Origin: an uncultured Bacilli bacterium
GTDB lineage: Bacteria; Bacillota_I; Bacilli_A; RF39; UBA660
Reading direction: 5' to 3'
Length of the DNA stretch: 20,386 nt
Assembly: GCA_947632415.1 (NCBI GenBank)
Contig: CANRPB010000012.1
Location: 1-20,386, forward strand
Positions 7,102-14,787 of the stretch are shown piece after piece. Every line of letters begins with the position of its first letter. Positions within the stretch are counted from its first letter, which is position 1. The position numbers were made by a program, and so were the translations under genes. The notes under the pieces were generated by a model. The model saw only the letters and a list, made by a program, of their open reading frames with translations. It was not told the origin of the DNA and made no database searches.

Positions 7102-8475
7102 TCAATCATTAAAAAAATTAATATTAGTACCCATATTACTATTAAAATATTCCACTAATTTATTATTATAATTAATAACCTTTGAAATATTATAATTTGT
7201 CTTCTCATTAAATATACCCTGCTCAATTCTAACTCTAATTAATGCCTCAGCAAAATTATTTATATTAGCATACTTATTAGAACTACTAATCACACTATCA
7301 ATATAATCCTGCTCCAAATCCTTATTATTAAAAAACTGATACAAAGATATTCTATCCCTTAATGAAATTTCATCAATCTTTTTCATACCACACAAAACAC
7401 TAATATCCTCTCTAAACTTTTCATTAGGGAACGCCTTTTTTAACTTATTTATTGGCGTTAAAAACAAACTATAAGCATAATCAGTATTAATCGCACTTTC
7501 CCAAGTAGGCTCCATTGAATATATACCATTTATATCATACTTTTGATCAATAATATGAACTAAACTTCTAGCATGTAACTCATTATCCTTAGTAACAAGC
7601 TTATATATTCCCGACTGTATTCCAAGTTCATTTAACACCTCAGTAATAATTCTAGCAAAACCAGAACAAACCATATTACCCGTATTAAAAATCTTATGAA
7701 GCTGTCTTCCATCCATACTATAATCATCATTTGCCTTATTATAATTAAACTTTTTTACAATATCATAAACATAAATAACCTTTTCAAAATTACTCAAACA
7801 TTTACTATTCACATCACTAAGAATCAAATCAATATTTTTACGCATTAACATAAACTCATCTATACTACAATCAGTAATACCATCCTCATACCATATCTTA
7901 ATAACACGATCATCTTCCAAAAAACGCAATTTCTCAATATCATAAATCGTTTTATTCTTAGTAATACAATTAATAAACTTAATTTTTTTACCAATCCTAT
8001 TCTCTATCCTAAAAATAATTGAAATAGCCTCATCCACTACATCCAAAGACTCAAAATTAAGATTAAGAATCTCAATATCATTAACATACTTTAACAACTT
8101 ATCAAAATCATCAGATTCGCTATACAAACAATCATTAGAAAAATAAATATTGAAAGGAAGACTAATAGTTAAATTACTTTTCTTAAAACCCCAAACCTTA
8201 TCAACATTCAACCTTTGATATCTTTTCGAATTAAAACAAACCTTTTTTTCAACATTTAATCTTATTTCATTTCCAAAATCAAAATTATCAATATCATAAA
8301 CATCCAAAACACTCACATTACTATAAACAACAAGATTATCATAATCCCTCTTAGTTAAAGTATAATCACCAACTATTTTTAAATAATCAATATCACCCAA
8401 ACTCATAATAAAATCAAAATTAAATTTATCCTTATCAACACAAAAAGGAGATACTAAACTTTTACAATTATTCAT
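7102..8475 (-). CDS. Cytoplasmic transglutaminase-fold (papain-like) protein
   Basis: This 457-residue protein has no signal peptide or membrane segment. Its middle resembles transglutaminase-like peptidase domains. Cys270 opens a helix (VCSGFARI), His301 starts a HARSLVHI strand about 30 residues later, and MEPTWES at 321-327 fits the third catalytic position, where the family normally has Asp in DPTW; here it is Glu322. The N-terminal 220 residues are not recognised and look like a mixed alpha/beta region with repeated short Asp-rich strands. The C-terminal 130 residues are helical and Asn-rich. Such domains act as proteases, peptide N-glycanases or inactive binding modules; the substrate here is unknown. 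The ATG has a strong AGGAGGAG ribosome site. It is a single-gene unit with its own promoter-like site. Fold assignment is fairly confident, activity is not. Confidence 0.75.
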   Translation of the reverse strand: MNNCKSLVSPFCVDKDKFNFDFIMSLGDIDYLKIVGDYTLTKRDYDNLVVYSNVSVLDVYDIDNFDFGNEIRLNVEKKVCFNSKRYQRLNVDKVWGFKKSNLTISLPFNIYFSNDCLYSESDDFDKLLKYVNDIEILNLNFESLDVVDEAISIIFRIENRIGKKIKFINCITKNKTIYDIEKLRFLEDDRVIKIWYEDGITDCSIDEFMLMRKNIDLILSDVNSKCLSNFEKVIYVYDIVKKFNYNKANDDYSMDGRQLHKIFNTGNMVCSGFARIITEVLNELGIQSGIYKLVTKDNELHARSLVHIIDQKYDINGIYSMEPTWESAINTDYAYSLFLTPINKLKKAFPNEKFREDISVLCGMKKIDEISLRDRISLYQFFNNKDLEQDYIDSVISSSNKYANINNFAEALIRVRIEQGIFNEKTNYNISKVINYNNKLVEYFNSNMGTNINFFND

Positions 8476-8499
8476 AAATATCTCCTCCTATCATTTATT

Positions 8500-8532
8500 A
8501 TTTTACCACCATATTAAAAAAAATAATGTCAA
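8500..8532 (-). promoter_or_regulatory. Possible promoter of the transglutaminase-like gene
   Basis: The minus strand has TTGACA (8527-8532) and an extended -10, TGGTAAAAT (-10 hexamer 8500-8505). The spacing of 21 nt is too long for a standard pair, so the extended -10 is probably the main element. It lies about 25 nt upstream of the ATG at 8475. Confidence 0.35.
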
Positions 8533-8549
8533 AAAATAAACAAATTGAC

Positions 8550-8568
8550 AAACTTTACATAAAAGTTT
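8550..8568. repeat. Perfect 7-bp inverted repeat upstream of the promoter
   Basis: AAACTTT-5 nt-AAAGTTT is a perfect inverted repeat 18 nt upstream of the TTGACA at 8527-8532, in the 142-nt gap between the acyl-CoA synthetase terminator and the transglutaminase-like gene. It could be an operator; it has no T-run and so is not an obvious terminator. Confidence 0.4.
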
Positions 8569-8588
8569 ACATCTTAAACAAAGATATC

Positions 8589-8616
8589 AAAAAAAGAAGA
8601 TATTATTAATATCTTC
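8589..8616 (-). terminator. Intrinsic terminator of the acyl-CoA synthetase gene
   Basis: On the minus strand GAAGATAT pairs with ATATCTTC (8-bp stem, 5-nt loop), followed by seven T. The stem begins 1 nt after the stop codon at 8618. Confidence 0.85.
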
Positions 8617-8617
8617 A

Positions 8618-10408
8618 CTACATTTTTTTAACCTTTTTCTTGCCCAATTCAACAACTTGATACCTAGGCTGATCATTAGAAGCCGTATAACTTAAATTAG
8701 CCAACTCCAGCAACTTACTATCATCTATCTTACCACCTAAATTTCTAGGAAGTGCGCCACGAACAAACACAATATCATAAGGAATATCATTCTTATCCAA
8801 ATTCTCTATAGCAAAATCAAGTAACTCCTTCCTTATCCTTTCAACATCAGCCGATGAATCAATAGACAAAAACGCCACTGGAACATTTTGTTCATAATGA
8901 TGAGGAACAGCCACTACAGCATAATCAAGTACCCCATCAATTTTTGAAGCACTAAGCTCATTAGCAATCACATTAGGATGAATATTAAAGCCCATTCTAT
9001 GAATCATCTGCTTATATCTTCCAACAATAAAGACATTGCCATCCTCATCCATATAACCCTTATCACCAGTATGAATCCATCTCTTGCCATCCTTATGTAC
9101 CTTGATAACCTTATTAGTCTCCTCTACATTATTCAAATATCCTAACATAACAGTTGGACCAGTTATACATATCTCGCCCTCTTCATAATACTTACACTCA
9201 GTATCAGTATCCTTCAAAAAAATACCCATATTCTCCAACATCAAAGGAATACCAACACTACCACTCTTATAAGTACCCTTTTTAGCAAACGTAGCCGCAC
9301 CACCATTTTCTGTACAACCTAAGCCTTGTCTTACCAAAATTTGATCATGATTCAAATAATCCTCAGTAATCTTCTTTAAAGGTGCTCCACCAGATACCCA
9401 ATTCTTAACCTCAGTATATAAAATATTCCTTAATTCATCAACCACACCCTGATTCTTAGGATCCTCCAAAAACTTCTCAAGCTCCTCAGAATGAATTGGT
9501 CCACCAGTAAAATGATTTGGATGATATTTCAAAAACAAAGGCGCAACATTAGTAACCAACTCAGGCACCAAAATACTTCTAAGACCACAACAACCAGAAT
9601 AATGCATTGTACCCAATCCATATCCAATTGAATCAATCAAAATATTAAGTAATGTATCATTACGCTCAAGACCCATATCACCCTTCATGTGCTGCAACGC
9701 CATAGCATTTATATTCTCATTAGATAAACAAACACCCTTAGGTATACCAGTCGTTCCACTAGTTCCAATAATACAAGCAGCTTTACCCTTCTCATAAACC
9801 GGTGAAATAGGACCAACAAAAGACTTCTTTTCTAATATAAAACTATTATATGGTAAAACACCACTAGGATTCTTATGTGTCACATAATCTAACTTTTGAA
9901 CCACACTAGGTAAAGACTCCTTACCAGTTGTATATATAACATTATCAAGTCCCGATAATACACCCTTATACTGATCATAAAAGCCCCTAAAAATAGCTAA
10001 ATTTTTAACATCATTCTCACCAATTATCCTATCTAACTGTTTAACAGCCAAACTAGGTTGAATTGGATAAGCAATCGCCCCTAAAACATTCAACGCATAA
10101 ATTGAAATTCTACTCTCCGGCTGATTAGGCAATATCAAAGGCACGATATCACCCTTCTTTACACCTAAAACAGCAAAACTTTTGGCACACTCCAATATCC
10201 TCTTTTTAAATTCTCTATTAGTTATAACCGAACCATAATATTCGATAGTCACATTATCCTCGATATCCTTAGTTGACTCATCCAACATCTGAAACATCGA
10301 CTTTTCTATACCCCTATTTATTTCTTCCTCTGACATATCAGCATTAGGATAATACTTCCTCCATGGTTTATCAACAGAAGCATATCCTGTCATAGCTTTT
10401 CCCATCAT
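8618..10408 (-). CDS. AMP-forming acyl-CoA synthetase family protein
   Basis: This adenylate-forming (ANL superfamily) ligase activates a carboxylic acid with ATP, normally passing it to CoA. The P-loop TSGTTG-x-PKG lies at about 216-224. An aromatic-site motif GLGCTENGG, the HTGDKGY hinge region, the GRYKQMIHRMG segment and the C-terminal lysine motif PRNLGGKID (catalytic Lys about 560) are all present in order. Size (596 residues) and motifs suit fatty acyl-CoA synthetase; the substrate is not predictable. The frame is open up to a TTG at 10447, but the stretch between contains a TATAAT promoter element and the ribosome site AGGGGAG (10414-10420). The start is therefore ATG 10408, or the adjacent ATG 10405. 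The C-terminus is lysine-rich. It has its own promoter and terminator, with no carrier protein or thioesterase gene beside it. Confidence 0.9.
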   Translation of the reverse strand: MMGKAMTGYASVDKPWRKYYPNADMSEEEINRGIEKSMFQMLDESTKDIEDNVTIEYYGSVITNREFKKRILECAKSFAVLGVKKGDIVPLILPNQPESRISIYALNVLGAIAYPIQPSLAVKQLDRIIGENDVKNLAIFRGFYDQYKGVLSGLDNVIYTTGKESLPSVVQKLDYVTHKNPSGVLPYNSFILEKKSFVGPISPVYEKGKAACIIGTSGTTGIPKGVCLSNENINAMALQHMKGDMGLERNDTLLNILIDSIGYGLGTMHYSGCCGLRSILVPELVTNVAPLFLKYHPNHFTGGPIHSEELEKFLEDPKNQGVVDELRNILYTEVKNWVSGGAPLKKITEDYLNHDQILVRQGLGCTENGGAATFAKKGTYKSGSVGIPLMLENMGIFLKDTDTECKYYEEGEICITGPTVMLGYLNNVEETNKVIKVHKDGKRWIHTGDKGYMDEDGNVFIVGRYKQMIHRMGFNIHPNVIANELSASKIDGVLDYAVVAVPHHYEQNVPVAFLSIDSSADVERIRKELLDFAIENLDKNDIPYDIVFVRGALPRNLGGKIDDSKLLELANLSYTASNDQPRYQVVELGKKKVKKM

Positions 10409-10413
10409 CTCAT

Positions 10414-10420
10414 CTCCCCT
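10414..10420 (-). promoter_or_regulatory. Ribosome binding site that decides the acyl-CoA synthetase start
   Basis: AGGGGAG on the minus strand is 5 nt before ATG 10408 and 8 nt before ATG 10405. It rules out the TTG at 10447 as the start. Confidence 0.75.
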
Positions 10421-10429
10421 ACCAACATT

Positions 10430-10438
10430 ATAGCACAA
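10430..10438 (-). promoter_or_regulatory. Extended -10 promoter of the acyl-CoA synthetase gene
   Basis: The minus strand reads TGCTATAAT, a perfect extended -10. The -35 is weak (TAATTT, about 17 nt upstream). It lies about 22 nt upstream of the ATG at 10408, just after the queH terminator. Confidence 0.6.
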
Positions 10439-10483
10439 ACCAGGCAAAAATTAAATTTTCGACAAAAAATTCACCAAAAATTC

Positions 10484-10514
10484 AAAAAAATCATAGAATT
10501 ACTCCATGATTTTT
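10484..10514 (-). terminator. Intrinsic terminator of the ABC transporter-queH operon
   Basis: An 11-bp stem on the minus strand (ATCATGG with CTATGAT plus five flanking A-T pairs, one G-U) has a 7-nt loop and runs into seven T. The queH stop codon lies inside the loop. Confidence 0.85.
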
Positions 10515-11104
10515 GGTTTTGAATATATGCATCCACAATAATTTTGTCTATATAAATTATACTTCTTTGACAAAATAATACTTTTTTTATAACCATCCCT
10601 TTTCTTAAAATCAGAATATAAATATTTAACTTTATACTTCTTCTCCAAATACTCACCAATCTCATTCAATTTTTGAGCATCCTTCAAAGGGCTAATCGAA
10701 AGAGTCGTCGTAAAATAATCAAAATTATCCAATAAAGCCAAAGAAGCCGTTTTCTCCAACCTTAAATAATAACACTTTAAACAACGAAAACCTCCCTCTT
10801 CTAAATCCTCTAAGCCCTTAGATATTCTCATAAACTCTGAAGCATCATAATCACACTCTTTGATTTTAATACCACCAAGTTCACGAATCAACCTCTTCTC
10901 TTCATTTAACCTTTTCTCATACTCCTCATATGGAGAAATATTAGGATTATAATAAAGGACAGTTATATCGAAATAATCGCGCAAATAAGAAAGCACATAA
11001 CTTGAACATGGCGCACAACAAACATGCAACAACAACTTAGGTTTCGTTCCCTTTATACTTTCCAATATACCATCAAGTTTTAACTGATAATTTACCTTAT
11101 TCAC
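10499..11104 (-). CDS. queH: Epoxyqueuosine reductase QueH
   Basis: QueH reduces epoxyqueuosine in tRNA to queuosine, the last step of the pathway, replacing the cobalamin-dependent QueG. The family (formerly DUF208) uses an iron-sulfur cluster and an additional iron held by conserved cysteines. All are here: HVCCAPC (Cys29, Cys30, Cys33), CLKC followed by YY (Cys108, Cys111) and the C-terminal YCGC (Cys190, Cys192). At 201 residues the length is typical. The frame is open to a TTG at 11119, but I prefer GTG at 11104. It has a GAGG site 9 nt upstream, gives the common M-N-K-x-N-Y opening, and leaves an 8-nt overlap (GTGAATAA) with the ABC transporter gene. The TTG alternative with AAGGA upstream remains possible. 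No other queuosine gene is in the window. Confidence 0.92.
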   Translation of the reverse strand: MNKVNYQLKLDGILESIKGTKPKLLLHVCCAPCSSYVLSYLRDYFDITVLYYNPNISPYEEYEKRLNEEKRLIRELGGIKIKECDYDASEFMRISKGLEDLEEGGFRCLKCYYLRLEKTASLALLDNFDYFTTTLSISPLKDAQKLNEIGEYLEKKYKVKYLYSDFKKRDGYKKSIILSKKYNLYRQNYCGCIYSKPKIME

Positions 11105-13388
11105 TTCGTAAAGCCTCAACTGGATCCTTCTTAGCAGCTATCTTAGCAGGAATAAATCCACCAATTACTGTCAACAAAATACTTATAACAAGTAAAATTA
11201 CACCATGAATAGGATTCAACTTAGCAACACCAGCTAAATCAGTCAAATTTTCAATAATAACATTAATTGGGAATATCAACAATCTAGCAATAATAAGACC
11301 AATCGCTCCCGATGCAAAACCAATTATAAAAGTTTCAGCATTGAAAACACGACTTATATCCTTCTTTCTAGCACCTAACGCCCTTAAAATTCCAATTTCC
11401 TTAGTCCTCTCAAGAACAGAAATATAAGTAATTATTCCAATCATTATTGACGATACAACTAAAGATATACCAGAAAAAGCAATAAGAACAATCGTAATAG
11501 CATCCATAATACTTCCAGACATCGTTGTAATCAACTCTGCCTGATCAATATATAAAATCTTATCCTCATCAGCCTTATCCTCATTATAACCATCCAATAC
11601 CGAAATAATCGAATCCTTAGAATCAAAATCACTAGGATATATTTGTATCATAAATGGAGAAGATAATGCTCCAAGATACGACAACATCGAATCATAAGCC
11701 TGTTTTCCTTCCTTTGTATCCATATCAAACTTCTCAGTAGTCAAAATATTATAATCACTATTTTTCTGAGCCTTTACAATCGAAGACTCGCTATTTTTTT
11801 CTATAACATAATCCATAAGTGAATCATTATACATTAAACCAGTTGATGACATCTTAGCAAAATCACTTTCTTCTTTACCTCTCATAATAGCACTAATTCT
11901 CAAAGTAATCGCATTATCACTTTTGTATAACTTCTCCAAATCAGTATGAACAGTATAAGAATTCTCAACCTTCTTGTAATAATCATCATTCAAAATTACT
12001 TTAAACTCTTTACCAATAATATCTGAAAAATTAATTGTTTCATCATCAAAACCAAGCATCTTCAAAAGACTTTCTGAAACACGATTTTTAGAATCGACAA
12101 GCAAAATTAAATCTTCCTTATTACCTGTCAAATTACCCTCGATAACATCAAAATTATCAGAAATGACATTAGCAACACCACCATCAAGCTTCCTTGGAAG
12201 TGGCATAAGTAAATTAGTAGTATCCAATAATTTTACTTTTCCATCAATCTTAGTTAATAAATTCAAATGTGTCAAGCGCTGATAATTAATACCACCGATC
12301 AAAGCATCATCAATACCCTCAATCAAATCAATATAATCATCAGTAATTTTGTTAGTGTGCAAAATATTTTCAACCGTCTTCAAAGGATGAATCTCCCTAC
12401 TATCAGGATATTCCTCCAAATCATCCTCCTTAGTTAACTCTTCCACACCATTAAAATCCATTGACTGCTCAGAAATTATAATAGGAGCCTGCGACAAGGT
12501 ATCTTTCTCAAATTCATCAATTTGAATTTTAAAACCATTAGATAAAGACAAAATCAAAGCAATACCAATAATACCTATACTTGACGCAAAAGCAGTAAGC
12601 AAAGTCCTACCCTTTTTAGTCTTAATATTATTAAAAGACAACTTCAAAGCCGTTAAATAATTCATCGACGTTTTCTTAATATTATAAACATCAGTATTCT
12701 TCTCCTCATTATTTAAAGGATTGCTATCACTTAACAACTCTCCATCTTTAAATTCAACCACTCTATTAGCATACTTCTGTGCAAGTTCGGGATTATGTGT
12801 AACCATAATAACCAACTTATCTTTGGCTATATCTTCAATTAACTCCATAATTTGAACACTAGTTTTAGAATCCAAAGCCCCAGTTGGTTCATCGGCCAAA
12901 ATTATCTCCGGATCATTAGCAAGAGCCCTCGCAATCGCAACCCTCTGCATCTGTCCACCAGATAATTGATTAGGTTTCTTATGAGCATGCTCCTTCAAAC
13001 CAACCTTTTTAAGTAACTGCAAAGCCTTTTTATGCCTCTTCTTAGCGCTTATTCCACTCAAAGTCATACCCATTTCCACATTCTCTAAAACAGTAATATG
13101 ACTTATTAAATTATAACTTTGAAATATAAAACCAATACAATTATTACGATAACTATCCCAATCAGCAGACTTAAACTTTTTAGTAGAAACATCATTAATA
13201 ATTAAATCGCCACTATCATACTTATCCAAACCACCTATTATATTAAGCAAAGTAGTCTTTCCACTTCCACTTGGACCCAATATCGCAACAAACTCATTTT
13301 TTCTAAACTCCAAATCAACACCCTTCAAAGCATGTTGAACAAAATCACCAGTTTTATAACTCTTTTTTATCTTTTTTAATTGTAACAT
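11097..13388 (-). CDS. ABC transporter, ATPase fused to MacB/FtsX-like permease
   Basis: This fusion has an N-terminal ABC ATPase (1-230) and a permease with one membrane helix, a large extracellular domain and three more helices. ATPase motifs are Walker A GPSGSGKTT (38-46), signature LSGGQ (142-146), Walker B IILADE (162-167) and the H-loop His198. The first membrane helix is about 262-284, the extracellular domain about 290-625, and the FtsX domain has helices near 631-655, 685-710 and 728-748 with the typical ERTKEIGILRALGA loop. This MacB-like (type VII) architecture usually works as a mechanotransmission pump for peptides, antibiotics or lipoproteins. No adaptor protein or two-component sensor is nearby, so the substrate is unknown. 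The ATG has an AAGGGGA ribosome site and a consensus promoter; queH overlaps its 3' end. Confidence 0.93.
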   Translation of the reverse strand: MLQLKKIKKSYKTGDFVQHALKGVDLEFRKNEFVAILGPSGSGKTTLLNIIGGLDKYDSGDLIINDVSTKKFKSADWDSYRNNCIGFIFQSYNLISHITVLENVEMGMTLSGISAKKRHKKALQLLKKVGLKEHAHKKPNQLSGGQMQRVAIARALANDPEIILADEPTGALDSKTSVQIMELIEDIAKDKLVIMVTHNPELAQKYANRVVEFKDGELLSDSNPLNNEEKNTDVYNIKKTSMNYLTALKLSFNNIKTKKGRTLLTAFASSIGIIGIALILSLSNGFKIQIDEFEKDTLSQAPIIISEQSMDFNGVEELTKEDDLEEYPDSREIHPLKTVENILHTNKITDDYIDLIEGIDDALIGGINYQRLTHLNLLTKIDGKVKLLDTTNLLMPLPRKLDGGVANVISDNFDVIEGNLTGNKEDLILLVDSKNRVSESLLKMLGFDDETINFSDIIGKEFKVILNDDYYKKVENSYTVHTDLEKLYKSDNAITLRISAIMRGKEESDFAKMSSTGLMYNDSLMDYVIEKNSESSIVKAQKNSDYNILTTEKFDMDTKEGKQAYDSMLSYLGALSSPFMIQIYPSDFDSKDSIISVLDGYNEDKADEDKILYIDQAELITTMSGSIMDAITIVLIAFSGISLVVSSIMIGIITYISVLERTKEIGILRALGARKKDISRVFNAETFIIGFASGAIGLIIARLLIFPINVIIENLTDLAGVAKLNPIHGVILLVISILLTVIGGFIPAKIAAKKDPVEALRSE

Positions 13389-13412
13389 ATTATTCCCCTT
13401 TCACAATAGTTG

Positions 13413-13441
13413 ATTGTATATTAAAACATATATTCTGTCAA
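13413..13441 (-). promoter_or_regulatory. Consensus promoter of the ABC transporter-queH operon
   Basis: On the minus strand TTGACA (13436-13441) and TACAAT (13413-13418) are separated by exactly 17 nt. A short inverted repeat (ACAAT-5 nt-ATTGT) overlaps the -10 and start point. The start codon lies 24 nt downstream of the -10. Confidence 0.8.
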
Positions 13442-13480
13442 GAAAAAAAGGATAAAAATTAAATGAAATTTTCACCCAAA

Positions 13481-13996
13481 TTAACCAGTTATTCCCCTTA
13501 ACAATCCAAACGATATAATCATCATTATAATACTTGCCATTATAATACCAATCGTTGCCGCCAAGAAAGACTTTTTCTTATCCAAATCAATCACAGAAGC
13601 AACCAAACATCCCGTCCAAGCACCAGTACCAGGAAGAGGAATTCCAACAAACAAAACAAGTCCCCAAAACCCATATTTTTCTATCTTTGCTCTATTTTTC
13701 AAAACCTTCTTATCCAACCACTTAGCTATTTTACTTAAACTCTTCCTTTTCTTCATCCAATTCAATATTGACGAAGTAAACCAAAGGATAAACGGAACAG
13801 GAATAATATTACCAATTATCGATATAACATAACTAGATACCGGATCAAGGCCCAAAAGACTAGCAGCCAAAAGACCACCTCTTAATTCAAGTATTGGCAT
13901 CAACGAAATAATAAACACCAATATTTGCTTTCCCAAAACCGTCGTCGTTAAACCACCAAACAAACCTATAAAACTCTTTACTAACTTATCACTCAT
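13481..13996 (-). CDS. Small multidrug export family membrane protein
   Basis: This 171-residue integral membrane protein matches the small multidrug export family (COG2426 type). The PILELRGG signature is near 35-41 and a GIPLPGTGAWTG motif near 118-129 in a re-entrant position; helices flank both, and a basic cytoplasmic loop (KKRKSLSK and following) lies in the middle. Family members have been called exporters, but the substrate is not well established. The frame is open to a GTG at 14008, but that codon is part of the GTGGGAGG ribosome site, so ATG 13996 is the start. It follows the YitT-family gene by 36 nt and is probably co-transcribed with it. No convincing terminator is seen after its stop. 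Confidence 0.88.
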   Translation of the reverse strand: MSDKLVKSFIGLFGGLTTTVLGKQILVFIISLMPILELRGGLLAASLLGLDPVSSYVISIIGNIIPVPFILWFTSSILNWMKKRKSLSKIAKWLDKKVLKNRAKIEKYGFWGLVLFVGIPLPGTGAWTGCLVASVIDLDKKKSFLAATIGIIMASIIMMIISFGLLRGITG

Positions 13997-14000
13997 ACAT

Positions 14001-14006
14001 CCTCCC
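14001..14006 (-). promoter_or_regulatory. Ribosome binding site that decides the exporter start
   Basis: GGGAGG on the minus strand lies 4 nt before ATG 13996 and overlaps the upstream in-frame GTG at 14008, which is therefore not the start. Confidence 0.7.
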
Positions 14007-14032
14007 ACATAATAATAACAAATTTTAATAAT

Positions 14033-14611
14033 TTATACAATAGTATTATCTGACATCAAAATTTTATTAATAATATAACTATTAATTATTATCACTAATA
14101 ACGAATATATGCATTTAACAACACCAAATTGCACATAACTTAAAACAATTATTAAAGCATTAATAAAAAAATTAAAAAAAGATACTTTAAACTTAAAATA
14201 CTTATTCAACAATATAGGTAAAATACTAACACCACCAGAAGAAAACCCCAACTTATATATATAACCACAAGTTATCCCACAAACAATTCCACTAATAATA
14301 ACAAAAACCAAAATATTTTTTGAATTTCCTATCACCGCCATATTACCCGTTAATCTTATAAACAATGGATAAATAAAAGTAGACACAATCGTACCACACG
14401 TTGTCTCCTTAGACAAAAAAATATAACTTAACACAAGCATCACAACATTTATTAATAATATAACTAAAGAAGGACTTAAACCAGTTATATTATTTATAAC
14501 AAGAGCCAAACCCTGAGTCCCACCAGTCACTAATTTTAAAGGTTTTAATATTAAATTAAAATTTAAAGACGAAACTAAAAGAATTATTAACAAACAAAAA
14601 TATTTTTTCAT
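14033..14611 (-). CDS. Short YitT-family membrane protein
   Basis: The sequence fits the membrane half of the YitT family (DUF161): a TGGTQG motif after the first helix (about 29-34) and a second related GFSSGG motif at 122-127, with about five to six hydrophobic helices. Full-length members are about 280 residues and carry a C-terminal cytoplasmic DUF2179 domain. This one has 192 residues and stops after the membrane part, with no frameshift remnant visible in the 36 nt to the next gene. The frame is open to a TTG at 14662 but a GAGGTG site (14615-14620) points to ATG 14611. An 8-bp perfect inverted repeat (14622-14644) lies just before that site. The family's transport function is not established. 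Confidence 0.85.
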   Translation of the reverse strand: MKKYFCLLIILLVSSLNFNLILKPLKLVTGGTQGLALVINNITGLSPSLVILLINVVMLVLSYIFLSKETTCGTIVSTFIYPLFIRLTGNMAVIGNSKNILVFVIISGIVCGITCGYIYKLGFSSGGVSILPILLNKYFKFKVSFFNFFINALIIVLSYVQFGVVKCIYSLLVIIINSYIINKILMSDNTIV

Positions 14612-14621
14612 TTTCACCTCA

Positions 14622-14644
14622 CTAAAATTAATCTTCAATTTTAG
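14622..14644. repeat. Perfect inverted repeat in the leader of the YitT-family gene
   Basis: CTAAAATT-7 nt-AATTTTAG ends 1 nt before the ribosome site of the YitT-family gene. It could be an operator or an RNA hairpin affecting translation. It has no T-run. Confidence 0.5.
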
Positions 14645-14675
14645 TATGCTTTTTTTTATCAATTTTATTTACAAT

Positions 14676-14717
14676 AAAAAAAGGCTTATCCAGAAATAAT
14701 CAATTCCCAAATAGCCC
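14676..14717 (-). terminator. Probable terminator of pyrG
   Basis: On the minus strand GGGCT and AAGCC close a long, wobble-rich stem that ends in seven T, 70 nt after the pyrG stop. The base of the stem is G-C rich but the upper part contains a bulge and several G-U pairs. A weaker A-T hairpin lies between it and the stop. Confidence 0.6.
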
Positions 14718-14787
14718 ATCACTATTATTTTTCATAAAAATTCTATAATACCTAATTAAAAATCACTTAAAACAATATTTTAAATAA

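Noticed and set aside
10471..10665. 64-codon minus-strand frame overlapping the end of queH
   Set aside because: It is out of frame with queH, runs through its terminator and has no ribosome site.
13389..13480. Terminator after the small exporter gene
   Set aside because: Only a very short A/T stem (GTGAA/TTCAT) is present, without a clear T-run; not convincing enough to list.
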